A stretch of DNA of 64,000 bases from Limnothrix sp. FACHB-406 (lineage in GTDB: Bacteria > Cyanobacteriota > Cyanobacteriia > CACIAM-69d), in the NCBI RefSeq assembly GCF_014698235.1, contig NZ_JACJSP010000013.1, positions 54,999 through 118,998 of the forward strand, given 5' to 3'. Of this stretch, positions 8,734 through 18,334 are shown piece after piece. Position 1 is the stretch's first letter, and the number at the start of each line of letters is the position of its first letter. The position numbers were made by a program, and so were the translations under genes. The notes below the pieces were generated by a model. It made no database searches and had not been told where the DNA came from. It saw nothing but the letters and a program-made list of their open reading frames with translations.

Positions 8734-9174
8734 CTAGCCGATCGACAGCTTCACAACCTTGTTCTTTTCTTCTTCCACCTTGGGCAACCGCAGTTCCAAA
8801 ATGCCATTTTGATAGTTGGCAGTGGCTTGGGCATTTTGAACGCGGGTAGGCAACGAAATCACTCGTTGAAACTTGCCGTAACGAAATTCGGTGCGGAAAG
8901 CGCTGTCTTCTTGGACGGTTTTCTCGGAGCGTCGCTCACCAGCGATCGAAACCGACTCCGCCGTCACTTCCACATCAACGGTTTTCGGATCAACGCCCGG
9001 TAGCTCCAGGCGCAACAATAGCGCATCAGCGGTTTCTTCCAATTCCGCAGCCGGTGCGTGGTGCAATTCCGGATCGATCGCCAAAGGAGTCATCAGTGCG
9101 CCATCCAAGAGTCGATCAAAACGACGACGGAGCGACTCAATTTCTCGATAGGGTTCCCAACGAATCAAGGTCAT
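8734..9174 (-). CDS. hspA: Small heat-shock protein, Hsp20/alpha-crystallin family
   Basis: A 146-residue chaperone that binds unfolding proteins without ATP. The start MTLIRWEPYREIESL is typical of cyanobacterial HspA. The alpha-crystallin domain covers residues ~45-140 (LLLRLELPGVDPKTVDVEVT; the GILELRLPK strand near residue 130 is the conserved GxLxxxLPK motif). ATG 9174 has a good Shine-Dalgarno (GAGGTGG) just upstream, so I prefer it to the longer frame from 9255. I found no CIRCE inverted repeat upstream. Confidence 0.9.
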   Translation of the reverse strand: MTLIRWEPYREIESLRRRFDRLLDGALMTPLAIDPELHHAPAAELEETADALLLRLELPGVDPKTVDVEVTAESVSIAGERRSEKTVQEDSAFRTEFRYGKFQRVISLPTRVQNAQATANYQNGILELRLPKVEEEKNKVVKLSIG

Positions 9175-9640
9175 TTTAGCCACCTCGCGAACTCCTGAAA
9201 TCAACAATTTGGGAGAAGGACTTGCTTGAGGATCAACCTCAAGAATCGAGTTCAATCTTGCTCGAATTGGTTCAATTTTGCGTGGAGCGTTTTGCTCTGC
9301 ACAATCTCAAGATAACTCGCTCAAACAGAAGCTAGATTCGGTTTGCACGACCCATTCAAGGGCAGTTCCCACACCTGAGTTTTCAGAAGCCAATGGCTGA
9401 GACATTGTGTTGAAAGCTAAACTGCTGACCCAACTGCTGACCAAACTGCCTAATCGCTTTTGCTGCTGACTGCTGAGGCTTAATCGAAGAAATAAAAATG
9501 CTAAAAAGGCGCAGTGATATTGCAGTCAAATTAAGACAGTTGCAAGGATGAAAACCGTACTTGAGTGGGCTTGAAAACCGATAATTTGTCCGATGACAGC
9601 CGGAAATTCAGCGGGGGCCGAACCGGGTGCTTAACTGGGT
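9175..9640. other. Spacer upstream of hspA
   Basis: About 460 bp with the presumed hspA promoter. It contains short imperfect repeats of CTGCTGAC (around 9418-9475). No gene or RNA is recognised. Confidence 0.4.
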
Positions 9641-9931
9641 ATGGGAACTGTTGTGGGGATGGATGACAGGATGGGTTTTGGGATGAATTGGGGGATGAAT
9701 TGCGGGCCTGGCTGCTCGATCGAGCCTATTCTGTTAGCGCTCCCAACCACGGACAGCGATTGGCGGTGGCTGGCGGGTGGCATGGGGCTGTTGGTGTTGT
9801 ATTTGCTGGCTTCGGCAGCAACGGAAATGGGAACCCGCCGCCCGATCGGGTGGCGATCGCCCAAGCACCCATCAAGGGACGCGGCCCCATCAGCGGGCGA
9901 TCGAGAATCGTCTGTGCCTCCCCAGCCCTAG
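9641..9931 (+). CDS. Possible small membrane protein
   Basis: A 96-residue open frame with one credible membrane helix (WRWLAGGMGLLVLYLLASAA, about residues 42-61) and a basic, proline-rich C-terminus. The N-terminal part is a run of Met/Gly codons (MGTVVGMDDRMGFGMNWG) that looks non-functional, so a later start is likely if the gene is real. An overlapping frame at 9688-9999 is also open. I recognise no family; the call rests on the membrane helix and the free space. Confidence 0.3.
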   Translation: MGTVVGMDDRMGFGMNWGMNCGPGCSIEPILLALPTTDSDWRWLAGGMGLLVLYLLASAATEMGTRRPIGWRSPKHPSRDAAPSAGDRESSVPPQP

Positions 9932-10085
9932 GAAAACCTTTTAAGATCGAGCAGTTGCGGCCCAGGGATCAGACCCCAAATCGAAACCGATCGCATTGAA
10001 ATTGGATTGAAATTGGATTGCGCCTTGCATTGAGATTGATCGAACCCCGATCAAATTGCCCATGAATGTTCAGGAACTCCTCGCC

Positions 10086-10736
10086 ATGTTTTTTGGTTTA
10101 AAGCAAAAGTCCACGATGCCCACCGCCAAAGAAGCGTTACCGGGGCGATCGACCAAAATGCCCATCAAGAATCAGCATTTTGTGAATGGCAACCCGATCG
10201 AGGGGCCCTTCCCGGCCGGTCTGGAAACGGCCCTGTTTGGGTTGGGTTGTTTTTGGGGAGCCGAGCGCAAGTTTTGGCAAACCCCCGGCGTATTTTCCAC
10301 GGCCGTGGGCTATGCGGCCGGGCACACGCCCAACCCCACTTACCACGAAGTTTGCACGGGCCTGACGGGCCACAACGAAGTGGTGCTGGTGGTCTATGAC
10401 CCGCAACAGGTGAGCTATGAGCAACTGTTGAAGGTCTTTTGGGAAAGCCACAACCCCACCCAAGGGATGCGCCAGGGCAACGATGTGGGAACCCAATATC
10501 GATCGGGCATCTATACCTACAACGAAGCCCAAAAGGCGGCGGCGATCGGCTCCAAGGAACAGTACCAAGGGGCCCTGACCCAAGCGGGCCATGGGGACAT
10601 CACCACGGAAATTCTGGATGCGCCGGAGTTTTACTACGCGGAAGACTATCACCAGCAATATTTGGCTAAAAATCCCGGCGGCTATTGTGGCCTGGGCGGC
10701 ACGGGGGTGAGCTGTCCCGTGGGCTTGGCGGTTTAG
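10086..10736 (+). CDS. msrA: Peptide-methionine (S)-S-oxide reductase MsrA
   Basis: A 216-residue enzyme that reduces methionine-S-sulfoxide in oxidised proteins with thioredoxin. The catalytic motif is LGCFWGAER (Cys55). Other family blocks are [39 protein letters not shown] and [11 protein letters not shown]. Resolving cysteines are probably in [12 protein letters not shown] near the C-terminus. The N-terminus MFFGLKQKS followed by ALPGRS is the usual cyanobacterial extension. ATG 10062 upstream is an alternative start. Confidence 0.93.
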   Translation: MFFGLKQKSTMPTAKEALPGRSTKMPIKNQHFVNGNPIEGPFPAGLETALFGLGCFWGAERKFWQTPGVFSTAVGYAAGHTPNPTYHEVCTGLTGHNEVVLVVYDPQQVSYEQLLKVFWESHNPTQGMRQGNDVGTQYRSGIYTYNEAQKAAAIGSKEQYQGALTQAGHGDITTEILDAPEFYYAEDYHQQYLAKNPGGYCGLGGTGVSCPVGLAV

Positions 10737-10836
10737 GGTTCGTTGCTGTGTCTGTTTCGGCCGTGGGTTGTCTTGGGGTTGCCCTCGGGGCCCGGCGGCC
10801 GATCGTTCCTTTGTTGGCCCCGGTGGGCCCCTTGCC

Positions 10837-11418
10837 ATGAGCGCGATCGCGATCGATCTTCAGCCGGACTTGGCCTTGGACGATGCCACCTTTGCCCGCA
10901 TCTGTCGCCAAAATCCCCACTGCAAATTTGAACGAACCGCCGCAGAAGAATTAGTGATCGTGGCCCTCACGGGAGGCGGAACGGGACAGCGCAACTCACG
11001 CCTCACGGCGCGGTTGGTGTTGTGGAATGAAGAGACGGGCTTGGGCGAGGTGTTTGACTCTTCCACGGGGTTTAAACTGCCGAACGGAGCCATTCGATCG
11101 CCCGATGTTGCTTGGGTCAGCCGCGATCGCTGGTTGGCCCTCAGCGCCAAGGAACAGGATAGCTATCCGCCCCTTTGTCCTGATTTTGTGGTGGAGCTAA
11201 AGTCGCCCAGTGATGACTTGGGCCAAGTGCAAGCAAAGATGCAGGAATATCTCAACAATGGGCTGCGTTTGGGGTGGTTGCTGGATCCGGCGGAGGCGAT
11301 CGCCCAGATCTACCGACCCGATCGCCCGGTGGAAACCCTGAAATCCCCCACCACCTTGAGCGGCGATAGTTGCTTACCGGGGTTTTCCCTCTCTTTGGCC
11401 GGCATTTTGGATTCCTAG
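10837..11418 (+). CDS. Uma2 family (DUF820) putative endonuclease
   Basis: A 193-residue member of the Uma2 PD-(D/E)XK-like family. Landmarks are AAEELVIVALTGG near residue 35, FDSSTGFKLPNGAIRSPDVAWVSRDRW (the conserved P-D-V block), PLCPDFVVELKSPSDDLGQVQAKMQEYLNNG (D-x-V-x-E-x-K active-site pattern) and LGWLLDP. The enzymatic role is inferred from the fold only. ATG 10837 starts at MSAIAIDLQPDL; the frame extends upstream to 10768 without conserved sequence. The stop codon lies inside a triple 15-bp repeat. Confidence 0.88.
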   Translation: MSAIAIDLQPDLALDDATFARICRQNPHCKFERTAAEELVIVALTGGGTGQRNSRLTARLVLWNEETGLGEVFDSSTGFKLPNGAIRSPDVAWVSRDRWLALSAKEQDSYPPLCPDFVVELKSPSDDLGQVQAKMQEYLNNGLRLGWLLDPAEAIAQIYRPDRPVETLKSPTTLSGDSCLPGFSLSLAGILDS

Positions 11419-11448
11419 ATTTTGAATTCCTAGATTTTGGATTCCTAG
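11404..11448. repeat. Three tandem 15-bp repeats over Uma2 stop codon
   Basis: ATTTTGGATTCCTAG occurs three times head to tail (second copy ATTTTGAATTCCTAG). Each unit carries an in-frame TAG; the first is the Uma2 stop. The third overlaps the 3' end of the convergent UPF0182 gene. Confidence 0.85.
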
Positions 11449-14400
11449 GAGGTTGATGGGGGAGCGGCCTGAGGGGCTGGCGATCGTTGGCCAAACATGG
11501 CCGTGATTGCCGTGTCGAGGGTGGGTTGCATCACAATTCGATCGCCATGGGCCACCACCAGCCGAATCAGGGTCGGCAGGCCGCCCGCATCGGCCGCGAG
11601 ATATAGCGGCTCCACATAGAGAATGGACCGCCCGATCGGGATGGCGACTAAGTTCCCTTGAATCACCTTGGAACCCTGGCGATTCCAAAGGCTAATTTGG
11701 CGTGCAATGTCCGGATCCTGATTAATGCGGGCTTCCACCTGCTCAATCCCAAACACCAGCCGATCCTTGGGGAATTGATAGAGCAAGAGTCGGCCGTAGC
11801 GATCGCCATCGGAGCGGGCCGCCAACCAGCCAATCAGGTTGCTGCGCTTGGCGGGGCTGAAGGGCAACAACTGCACAAACTCCGGTTGGCTGGTGCCGGG
11901 CAGTTGCATCAGGGCAAAGTAGGGCTGAATCGGTTGGGGCTGGTTGCCGTAAATTTCGTTGGGAATTTGCCACAGATCCTCCCGGTTATAGAACTCCTGG
12001 GGATTGCTCATGTGATAGGTCAGCAGCTTTTCCGATTGCACAGCAAACAGATCGATCGGGTAGCGGAAGTGTGATCGAATGGCCGGCGGGCATTGGTCGA
12101 TCGGGCGCAAGAGTTCCGGGAACACCGCTTGCCAACTGCGAATCAGCGGATCATCCCCATCGGCCACATAAAACCGCACCGTGCCGTTATAGGCATCAAT
12201 CACCGCTTTCACGGAATTGCGAATGTAATTAAAACCGGCGCGGCTGGGTTCGGAATAGGGATAACGGCGGCTGGTGGTGTAGCCATCCACAATCCAGAAC
12301 AGGTGGCTGCGGCGATCGAACCCATCGGTATCCGCCGCCGATTGCAGGTTCACGGCCACGGCGTAGGGATCGCGATCGAACTGCAAGAAGGGGGCGATCG
12401 TCCGTACCCGTTCCCGCACATTCCGCCGCCAGAGCAAGCGCGTGTCCGGCGTGAGGTTATTGGTCAGCAGTAACTGCCAATCGCGTAGATAGACCGCCAA
12501 CAGCCACCGCTTCCACCAGTGATCGCCCAGTAGCACCCCGCCTTGACCGTCGTAGTGGTTATAGGCGTTGTCATTGCCTCGGGGATAGTCCAACTCTTGG
12601 GCTGCGGTCGGAGCCAGGATGTAGGTATTGGTCAGCTCACCAAAGTAGACCCGGGGCCGATCAAGGGGAATGCCCTGGCTCACCTGCCCATTGGCGGCCC
12701 GTAGGATGCCACCGCCCGCGTCATCAGTGCCGGAACCAATGTCCCGAACCCAATAGAGCGGCAGGCCACCGGCTCCCACTTGGTTGGCGGGACTGAGGGT
12801 GAAGCCATAGCCGTGGGTGTAGACCAAATGGCGGTTCAGCCAAGTTTGGGCCGGGGCTGACAGGGCGGTGGTGTCCAACTCCCGCATGGAGAGGATGGTG
12901 GGATGGAGGGTCGATCGGTCTGTGGCGGCCGGGGCCGGATTGGGCCGATCGGGCAATCGGTACCGATCGAGGTCTGCGTTGGCAAATCGGTAATAGGAGC
13001 GGATTTGTTGTAACTGCCGATTGGTATCTAGCAGCGGGTTCGTGTCCCAAAGGCGCACACTGTCGAGGGTCGGTTCATAGGTTTGCAGATCCTCCGCGCT
13101 GAGGGTGGCTTGGGGGTCAAAGGATTCCGCTTGCACCCGATCGAGACCAAACGCTGATCGGGTAAAGGCAATGTTGCGCTCAATGTAGGGCCGTTCCCGC
13201 TCCAGCTCATTGGGTTCCACAATTGCCCCCTGCACCGCCTCGGGCAACAGAAAACCCAGACTGATGCCCCCGATCGCGTAGCACAACAGCCCGATCGCCA
13301 CCAACCGGGGCGGCAAATCCGGCCGGCGATCGCCCGTGGGTTGTGCCACCCGGCCATCCAGCCAGCGCCGAGGTTGCAACCCCGTCAAGGCATAGCCCAG
13401 CAGCCAAACCCCACTGCCCAAGGACACCAACCCCAAGCCAATGTTGGCTGGCAACTGCACGCGAATATCCGCAAAGCCGGCTCCATAGGCAGCACCTCGG
13501 GTGGAATTGAGCAAATCAAAACAGGCAACCCCGGCGCTGATGCCCGCTGCCAACAACACCAACCCCAAGAGGCCGCAGCCATGCCGCCATTCCCCCACCG
13601 TGAAGCCGGGAAATCGCCCCCGAGCCAAGGATTTCTGACTGAGCAGGTAATATAGCCCCACCAACAGGGCCGACCAAAGCAACAGCCCGATCGCCCAAAA
13701 CTCCAACAGTTCCACCAGGGGCAAGCCAAACACAAACCAGCCCACATCCAACCCAAACACCGGATCCACCTGCTGAAATCGGCTGGGGTGGGCGGCCAGC
13801 AAAATCGTCGCCCAATGTTGGGAGCCAATCCAGGCAAAGTTCAACGCGGCGATCGCCCCTAAGGCCCGCAAGCCCCACCTCGGCGCGATCGCCCCCAGGG
13901 CCCAAAGGCATCCCGGCAGCGCCAACCACCACCATTGTCCCGATCGCAACGGTTCCAGCAGTTCCCACAACAACAGCGGTTGCAAACGAGGAACCGCCGT
14001 GGGTAAGGCTTCCCGCCCCGCCGTCCAGCCAATTTGCCCGTAATGCACCACCAGCAGGGCCAACCCCAGGGCCAACAATCCCGACACCAGCAGCAATGGC
14101 AGCAAATCTAGCCGGCCGCCCACCAGCCGTTCCCCGCGCGGTTCGATCGCCCGAGGCATCACCCACCAGGGGCGATCGGGATCAGGGCCCAGGGCCACCG
14201 ACTCCCGGCGGTTGAGCTGTTCCGCCAGCCACAGATTGCCCCACAGCACCGCCAACGACCCGATCGCCCCCACCCCAAACAGAGCCGCCTGCACCGCCAG
14301 CCGCATCCACCAAAGGGAGCCATAGCCCAACTGGCCAAACCAAAGGCCATCCCCCAGCCAGCGCACCGCCAGCCCGATCGCCAGCACAAAACCCAACCCG

Positions 14401-14495
14401 CCTAGGGCCCACCGCCAGGGTTGCTGCCTGGCTCGATCGGGGGCCGCTATGGGGGGCGTTGAATTGACAGCCAAGGGCGATCGCGTCCGGGTCAT
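11445..14495 (-). CDS. UPF0182 family large membrane protein
   Basis: A 1016-residue protein of the UPF0182/COG1615 family, found in cyanobacteria and actinobacteria, with unknown function. The N-terminal ~430 residues hold about seven or eight hydrophobic segments (WALGGLGFVLAIGLAVRWLG, LLLVSGLLALGLALLVVHYG, LLGLVLLAAGISAGVACF and others). The rest is a large extracytoplasmic domain with family blocks such as ERERPYIERNIAFTRSAFGLD, VYTHGYGFTLSPANQV, TRLLWRRNVRERVRTIAPFL, KAVIDAYNGTVRFYVAD and FRYPIDLFAVQ. The C-terminus is Pro/Ala/Ser-rich. The length fits the family. It converges with the Uma2 gene (4-nt overlap of frames). Confidence 0.9.
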   Translation of the reverse strand: MTRTRSPLAVNSTPPIAAPDRARQQPWRWALGGLGFVLAIGLAVRWLGDGLWFGQLGYGSLWWMRLAVQAALFGVGAIGSLAVLWGNLWLAEQLNRRESVALGPDPDRPWWVMPRAIEPRGERLVGGRLDLLPLLLVSGLLALGLALLVVHYGQIGWTAGREALPTAVPRLQPLLLWELLEPLRSGQWWWLALPGCLWALGAIAPRWGLRALGAIAALNFAWIGSQHWATILLAAHPSRFQQVDPVFGLDVGWFVFGLPLVELLEFWAIGLLLWSALLVGLYYLLSQKSLARGRFPGFTVGEWRHGCGLLGLVLLAAGISAGVACFDLLNSTRGAAYGAGFADIRVQLPANIGLGLVSLGSGVWLLGYALTGLQPRRWLDGRVAQPTGDRRPDLPPRLVAIGLLCYAIGGISLGFLLPEAVQGAIVEPNELERERPYIERNIAFTRSAFGLDRVQAESFDPQATLSAEDLQTYEPTLDSVRLWDTNPLLDTNRQLQQIRSYYRFANADLDRYRLPDRPNPAPAATDRSTLHPTILSMRELDTTALSAPAQTWLNRHLVYTHGYGFTLSPANQVGAGGLPLYWVRDIGSGTDDAGGGILRAANGQVSQGIPLDRPRVYFGELTNTYILAPTAAQELDYPRGNDNAYNHYDGQGGVLLGDHWWKRWLLAVYLRDWQLLLTNNLTPDTRLLWRRNVRERVRTIAPFLQFDRDPYAVAVNLQSAADTDGFDRRSHLFWIVDGYTTSRRYPYSEPSRAGFNYIRNSVKAVIDAYNGTVRFYVADGDDPLIRSWQAVFPELLRPIDQCPPAIRSHFRYPIDLFAVQSEKLLTYHMSNPQEFYNREDLWQIPNEIYGNQPQPIQPYFALMQLPGTSQPEFVQLLPFSPAKRSNLIGWLAARSDGDRYGRLLLYQFPKDRLVFGIEQVEARINQDPDIARQISLWNRQGSKVIQGNLVAIPIGRSILYVEPLYLAADAGGLPTLIRLVVAHGDRIVMQPTLDTAITAMFGQRSPAPQAAPPSTS

Positions 14496-14586
14496 CGAAA
14501 GTCTCCAGCCTCAATGAACGTTGTCTAGCGGAATGTTGGAAAAAAAACAACTGTTCCGCGCCGCCGCCCCTGGGCAACAGCCACCA

Positions 14587-15099
14587 TCAGGCCGACGATT
14601 GAGGCGATTTAAAGGCCTGACGAACTTTAGGCCGAAACAGGTAGAACAAAATCAAAAGGGCGATCGCCAATTGAAACCCTAACTGCGACAGGGTTGAGGC
14701 CGGAACTGAAGCCGATCCTAGGGCGATCGAACTCACGAGCGACTGTCCCAAACTCAAAACCTGCAAAATCTGCCAAATCAATGTCAAAATCCAAGCCCAT
14801 TGCTTCAACTTCCAGAGGCCATATCCCAGCAATCCCCCCACCAGCGAGAGCAACACCCCAATTCCCCCAAACACCAAAATCAACGTCGGAACCATCCCCA
14901 GCATCATCGCCTGGGCTTGCGGATCTGAATTGGAACCGGCGGTTTGGAGTTGCAGTTTGAGGCTCTCGATCGTGCTATCCACTAAAAATTGCCGCCATTG
15001 GGGAATCACCAATACCGACAAACTGAGCAAGAACCCAAAACCACTATAGAAAAACTGCAAGCCCGCCAGAATGGTCACACCTAAGGGGCGCTTGGTCAT
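14587..15099 (-). CDS. Small multi-pass membrane protein, unknown function
   Basis: A 170-residue protein with about four hydrophobic helices: LGVTILAGLQFFYSGFGFLL (residues ~6-25), LILVFGGIGVLLSLVGGLLGYGLW (~72-95), WAWILTLIWQILQVLSLG (~101-118) and LGFQLAIALLILFYLF (~140-155). The opening KRPLGVTILAGLQF resembles a loose group of bacterial membrane proteins of the DUF2127/DUF4064 type, but I cannot assign it firmly. It lies upstream of the UPF0182 gene on the same strand with a ~90-bp gap, so the two may be one transcript. Confidence 0.6.
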   Translation of the reverse strand: MTKRPLGVTILAGLQFFYSGFGFLLSLSVLVIPQWRQFLVDSTIESLKLQLQTAGSNSDPQAQAMMLGMVPTLILVFGGIGVLLSLVGGLLGYGLWKLKQWAWILTLIWQILQVLSLGQSLVSSIALGSASVPASTLSQLGFQLAIALLILFYLFRPKVRQAFKSPQSSA

Positions 15100-15223
15100 A
15101 ATCTTTGGATTGATTGCCAGATCACGCCTCGGTTATAGCAATGAAATTCCGAAACGTTCTGGGGCAAATCGTGCTATTTCTGCAAGGGATTTCTCGGGAA
15201 TTTCTGTGGAGTAGCCCCGGCCC

Positions 15224-16564
15224 ATGAAAACGAAAGTTTCGCCCCTGAACCCGATTTGGCTATTTCTAATTGCCTTCGCCACGGTGGTGGCGGCCTATGG
15301 CGGCAAGATGAAACCCCTGACGGAGGCTTCCTTCAAAGGGGCGGGCAGCGCGGTGGAACTGGCGATCGGGCTGGTGGGTTCCATGGCCCTGTGGTTGGGG
15401 ATTATGCGCGTGGCGGAGGAAGCTGGGTTGATGCAGGCGATCGCCCGGGCGATTCGGCCCGTGATGGTGCGGCTGTTTCCGACCGTGCCGCCGGAGCATC
15501 CCGCCATGTCCGCCATGATCATGAACTTGGCGGCCAACGCGCTGGGCTTGGGCAACGCGGCCACGCCCTTGGGTTTGAAGGCGATGAAAGAACTCGATCG
15601 CCTGAATCCCAACCCCGGCACGGCCACCAACGCCATGTGCTTGTTTTTGGCGATTAACACGGCCTCGGTGACGCTGATTCCCTTGGAGGTGATCGCCGTG
15701 CGGGCCAGCGCGGGCACGACCCAACCGGCCTCGATCGTCCTCACCACTCTGATTGCCACGGCGATCGGGACAACAGCGGCGGTGCTGGCCGCCAAGTTTG
15801 CCGCCCGTCGATCGCCTGATTCAGCCCCGGTGATTGAGCCAACCGAGCCGATCGCATCCGCAACCGATGATTCAGAGGCGATCGAACCGGCCGTGGACAC
15901 CGCCCCGCCGCCTGTATTGCATCCCCCCAGCCGTGTCGGTCAACTGGTGTTTGGTGGGTTGGTGCTGGCGTTTCTCGGGGCGATCGTCCAAAAGGTGATC
16001 CGCCACGGTTTTGGCTTTGTCTTCAGCTTGGAAGGCTTCACCACCATTTCCAACTGGGTGCTGCCGATGTTTATCAGCGGCTTCCTAATCTATGGCTACT
16101 TTCGCGGCGTGCGGGTCTATGAAGCCCTGACCGAGGGTGCAAAGGAAGGCTTTGAAATTGCCGTGCGGGTAATTCCGTTTATGGTGGCAATTTTCGTGGC
16201 GATCGGGATGTTCCGGGCCAGCGGCGCGTTGGAATTGCTGACCAATCTGCTCACTCCCGTCACCGCCTTAATTGGGATGCCCGCCGAAGCGCTGCCCATG
16301 GCCCTGATTCGGCCGCTGTCCGGCAGTGGCGCGTTTGGCTTCATGTCGGAAATTGTGAAAGCCAACCCCAACAGCTTCCTGGCGGATTTGGTTTCCACCA
16401 TGCAGGGCGCATCGGACACCACGTTCTATACGCTGGCGGTTTATTTCGGCAGTGTGGCGATTATTCGGACGCGCTATGCCTTGCCGGTGGGGTTATTTGC
16501 GGATGCGGTCAGTGCGATCGCCTCGGTGTTGGTTTGTCGGTTGCTGCTGCCGGGTGCGGCCTAG
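15224..16564 (+). CDS. SpmA-SpmB fused nucleoside-recognition (gate) membrane protein
   Basis: A 446-residue membrane protein made of two 'gate' (nucleoside recognition) domains. The first (residues ~10-195) matches SpmA: AMSAMIMNLAANALGLGNAATPLGLKAM and TNAMCLFLAINTASVTLIP. A hydrophilic linker (~200-235) follows. The second (~240-446) matches SpmB: PMFISGFLIYGYFRGVRVYE, EGAKEGFEIAVRVIPFMVAI, RPLSGSGAFGF and STMQGASDTTFYTLAVYFGS. In Bacillus these are separate spore-maturation proteins. In non-sporulating bacteria the role is unknown; transport across the inner membrane is a guess. It is divergent from the membrane protein upstream. Confidence 0.88.
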   Translation: MKTKVSPLNPIWLFLIAFATVVAAYGGKMKPLTEASFKGAGSAVELAIGLVGSMALWLGIMRVAEEAGLMQAIARAIRPVMVRLFPTVPPEHPAMSAMIMNLAANALGLGNAATPLGLKAMKELDRLNPNPGTATNAMCLFLAINTASVTLIPLEVIAVRASAGTTQPASIVLTTLIATAIGTTAAVLAAKFAARRSPDSAPVIEPTEPIASATDDSEAIEPAVDTAPPPVLHPPSRVGQLVFGGLVLAFLGAIVQKVIRHGFGFVFSLEGFTTISNWVLPMFISGFLIYGYFRGVRVYEALTEGAKEGFEIAVRVIPFMVAIFVAIGMFRASGALELLTNLLTPVTALIGMPAEALPMALIRPLSGSGAFGFMSEIVKANPNSFLADLVSTMQGASDTTFYTLAVYFGSVAIIRTRYALPVGLFADAVSAIASVLVCRLLLPGAA

Positions 16565-16600
16565 GCGATCGCGCTGATGCCTAGCCCAATGAGAGACCCC

Positions 16601-18334
16601 TCACCGAGTCTGGTGTGTTGGAAGTTCAATCGTAAAAGTTGTTCCTACACCAATTTCTGACTCACAAAATAGCCTGCCATGATGATTTTCAGTAATGATC
16701 TGATAGCTAATCGAAAGCCCGAGTCCTGTGCCCTTTCCAATTGGCTTGGTTGTAAAAAATGGATCAAAGATATTGGACATAATCTCCTGAGTCATTCCCG
16801 ATCCATTGTCACTAACTGCGATTTTGATTTTTTGCTCAGAGATTTCTTCTGTCTGAATCTTAATCTGAGGATGAATTTCTGGTGTCTTGGATCGTTGATT
16901 CAAGCTATCAAGTGCATCAATAGCATTCATCAACACACTCATCAATACTTGGTTGATTTGTCCTGCATAGCACTCAATCAATGGTAGTTCACCGTAATAT
17001 TTGCGAATTTGAATTTCGGAACGATGGTCAGTTGCTTGCAGTCGGTGTTGCAGAATCAGCAGCGTACTTTCAATTCCATCATGAATATTGACTACTTTAA
17101 GTTTTGCTTCATCTAATCGTGCAAAATTACGCAATGACAAAACAATTTCGCGAATCCGCTCAGTACCAATCTGCATTGACTGAAGAGTCTTGATGATATC
17201 CTCTTGCACAAAAATAAGATCAATTTCATCAATTTTATCTTGCAATGTAGTCGGAAATTGTGGAATTTGTTCTTGACATGCTTGAATCACCCCAATCAAG
17301 TCCTGAACGTAGCTAGTGATATGGACTAAGTTGCTATGAATGAACCCCAGTGGGTTATTAATTTCATGAGCAATACCAGCTACCATCTGCCCTAAAGATG
17401 ACATCTTCTCAGACTGAATCATTTGAATTTGGGTGTGATGTAATTCAGATAATGCGCTATCCAGTTGAGTATTTTTGGCGCTGAGATCTTGAACAGCAAC
17501 TTCTAAAGCTTGAGCTTGTTTGTGAAGAAATTCCTGATATTGTTTGATTTGATTGGTTGAACTCTTTAGAGACTGGGCTAGCAGTCGAATTTCATTATTT
17601 GGTAATCCTTCAGGCATCACAAATTGGTCAATGCTATTTAGGCTGACAATTGTATTTCTGAGTTGCTTGAGGGGGCGCAAGAGAATGCGATTGATCCACA
17701 TAGCCATGAGGATCAGTGTCAGAGCAATGCCAAAAATATAAATGAGAACTGTTATTGAGAGAGCTTGTACTGCCTGTTTACGAAGGGCATCGGCATCGAG
17801 AATAACGATTGCCAGCCCCCGACGGTTAGCCTGACCAAATAAGGTGTTGCTAAACGGTAGTACTGAAACCAAGACGCTATGACGATCAATTCTCGTACTG
17901 AAACTAGTTGGTAAACCGGTTTGAGCTGCTTGGTCTAGAACTTCTGTGAATGGAGAGGGTAAGGCTGAAAAGGACAGACGAGTCGGAAACGTATCACTCT
18001 GGGCTAAGACCTTGTTCTGGGGATTAATCACCGCGACTTCCATCACTAGCGGTAAGGTGGCATAGTTCTGGACGACCCGCTGAATAATACTGGTGTTACG
18101 CAGTTCGATTAATCCTTCGCCGGTGTTACCTAGTTCAATTAATCCTTCGATGGAAAAAACGACACCTTCAGTAATGGATCGGGCCTGTTGTTTTAACTGC
18201 TGATCTATTTGTTTATCAGTCAATAGAGCACCAAGAGCCATAATAATAAAACCAGCAATCAACAGTGAAAATAAAACACCCCATATCAGTTGTTGAAACA
18301 GATAAAACCGATGCTGTTGCTTTATGGGTTTCAT
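16601..18334 (-). CDS. Membrane sensor histidine kinase
   Basis: A 577-residue kinase. One membrane helix lies at residues ~16-38. An extracytoplasmic sensor region (~40-190) is followed by a second helix (ALSITVLIYIFGIALTLILMA, ~193-213) and a HAMP-like segment (NRILLRPLKQLRNTIVSLN, ~216-234). Next come a coiled coil (~260-310), the HisKA phospho-acceptor in GIAHEINNPLGF (His323), and an HATPase with ALMNAIDALD, VSDNGSGM, IFDPFFTTKPIGKGTGLGLSI. The 'GIAHEINNPLGF' class is common in cyanobacteria. Residues 63-82 are an in-frame 10-residue duplication (EGLIELGNTG/EGLIELRNTS). The gene is AT-richer than its neighbours. No response regulator is adjacent. Confidence 0.9.
   Translation of the reverse strand: MKPIKQQHRFYLFQQLIWGVLFSLLIAGFIIMALGALLTDKQIDQQLKQQARSITEGVVFSIEGLIELGNTGEGLIELRNTSIIQRVVQNYATLPLVMEVAVINPQNKVLAQSDTFPTRLSFSALPSPFTEVLDQAAQTGLPTSFSTRIDRHSVLVSVLPFSNTLFGQANRRGLAIVILDADALRKQAVQALSITVLIYIFGIALTLILMAMWINRILLRPLKQLRNTIVSLNSIDQFVMPEGLPNNEIRLLAQSLKSSTNQIKQYQEFLHKQAQALEVAVQDLSAKNTQLDSALSELHHTQIQMIQSEKMSSLGQMVAGIAHEINNPLGFIHSNLVHITSYVQDLIGVIQACQEQIPQFPTTLQDKIDEIDLIFVQEDIIKTLQSMQIGTERIREIVLSLRNFARLDEAKLKVVNIHDGIESTLLILQHRLQATDHRSEIQIRKYYGELPLIECYAGQINQVLMSVLMNAIDALDSLNQRSKTPEIHPQIKIQTEEISEQKIKIAVSDNGSGMTQEIMSNIFDPFFTTKPIGKGTGLGLSISYQIITENHHGRLFCESEIGVGTTFTIELPTHQTR
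18091..18150. repeat. Two 30-bp tandem repeats inside kinase gene
   Basis: TGGTGTTACGCAGTTCGATT and its continuation are repeated once, with five differences in 30 bases. This creates the 10-residue duplication in the sensor region of the histidine kinase. Confidence 0.8.
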
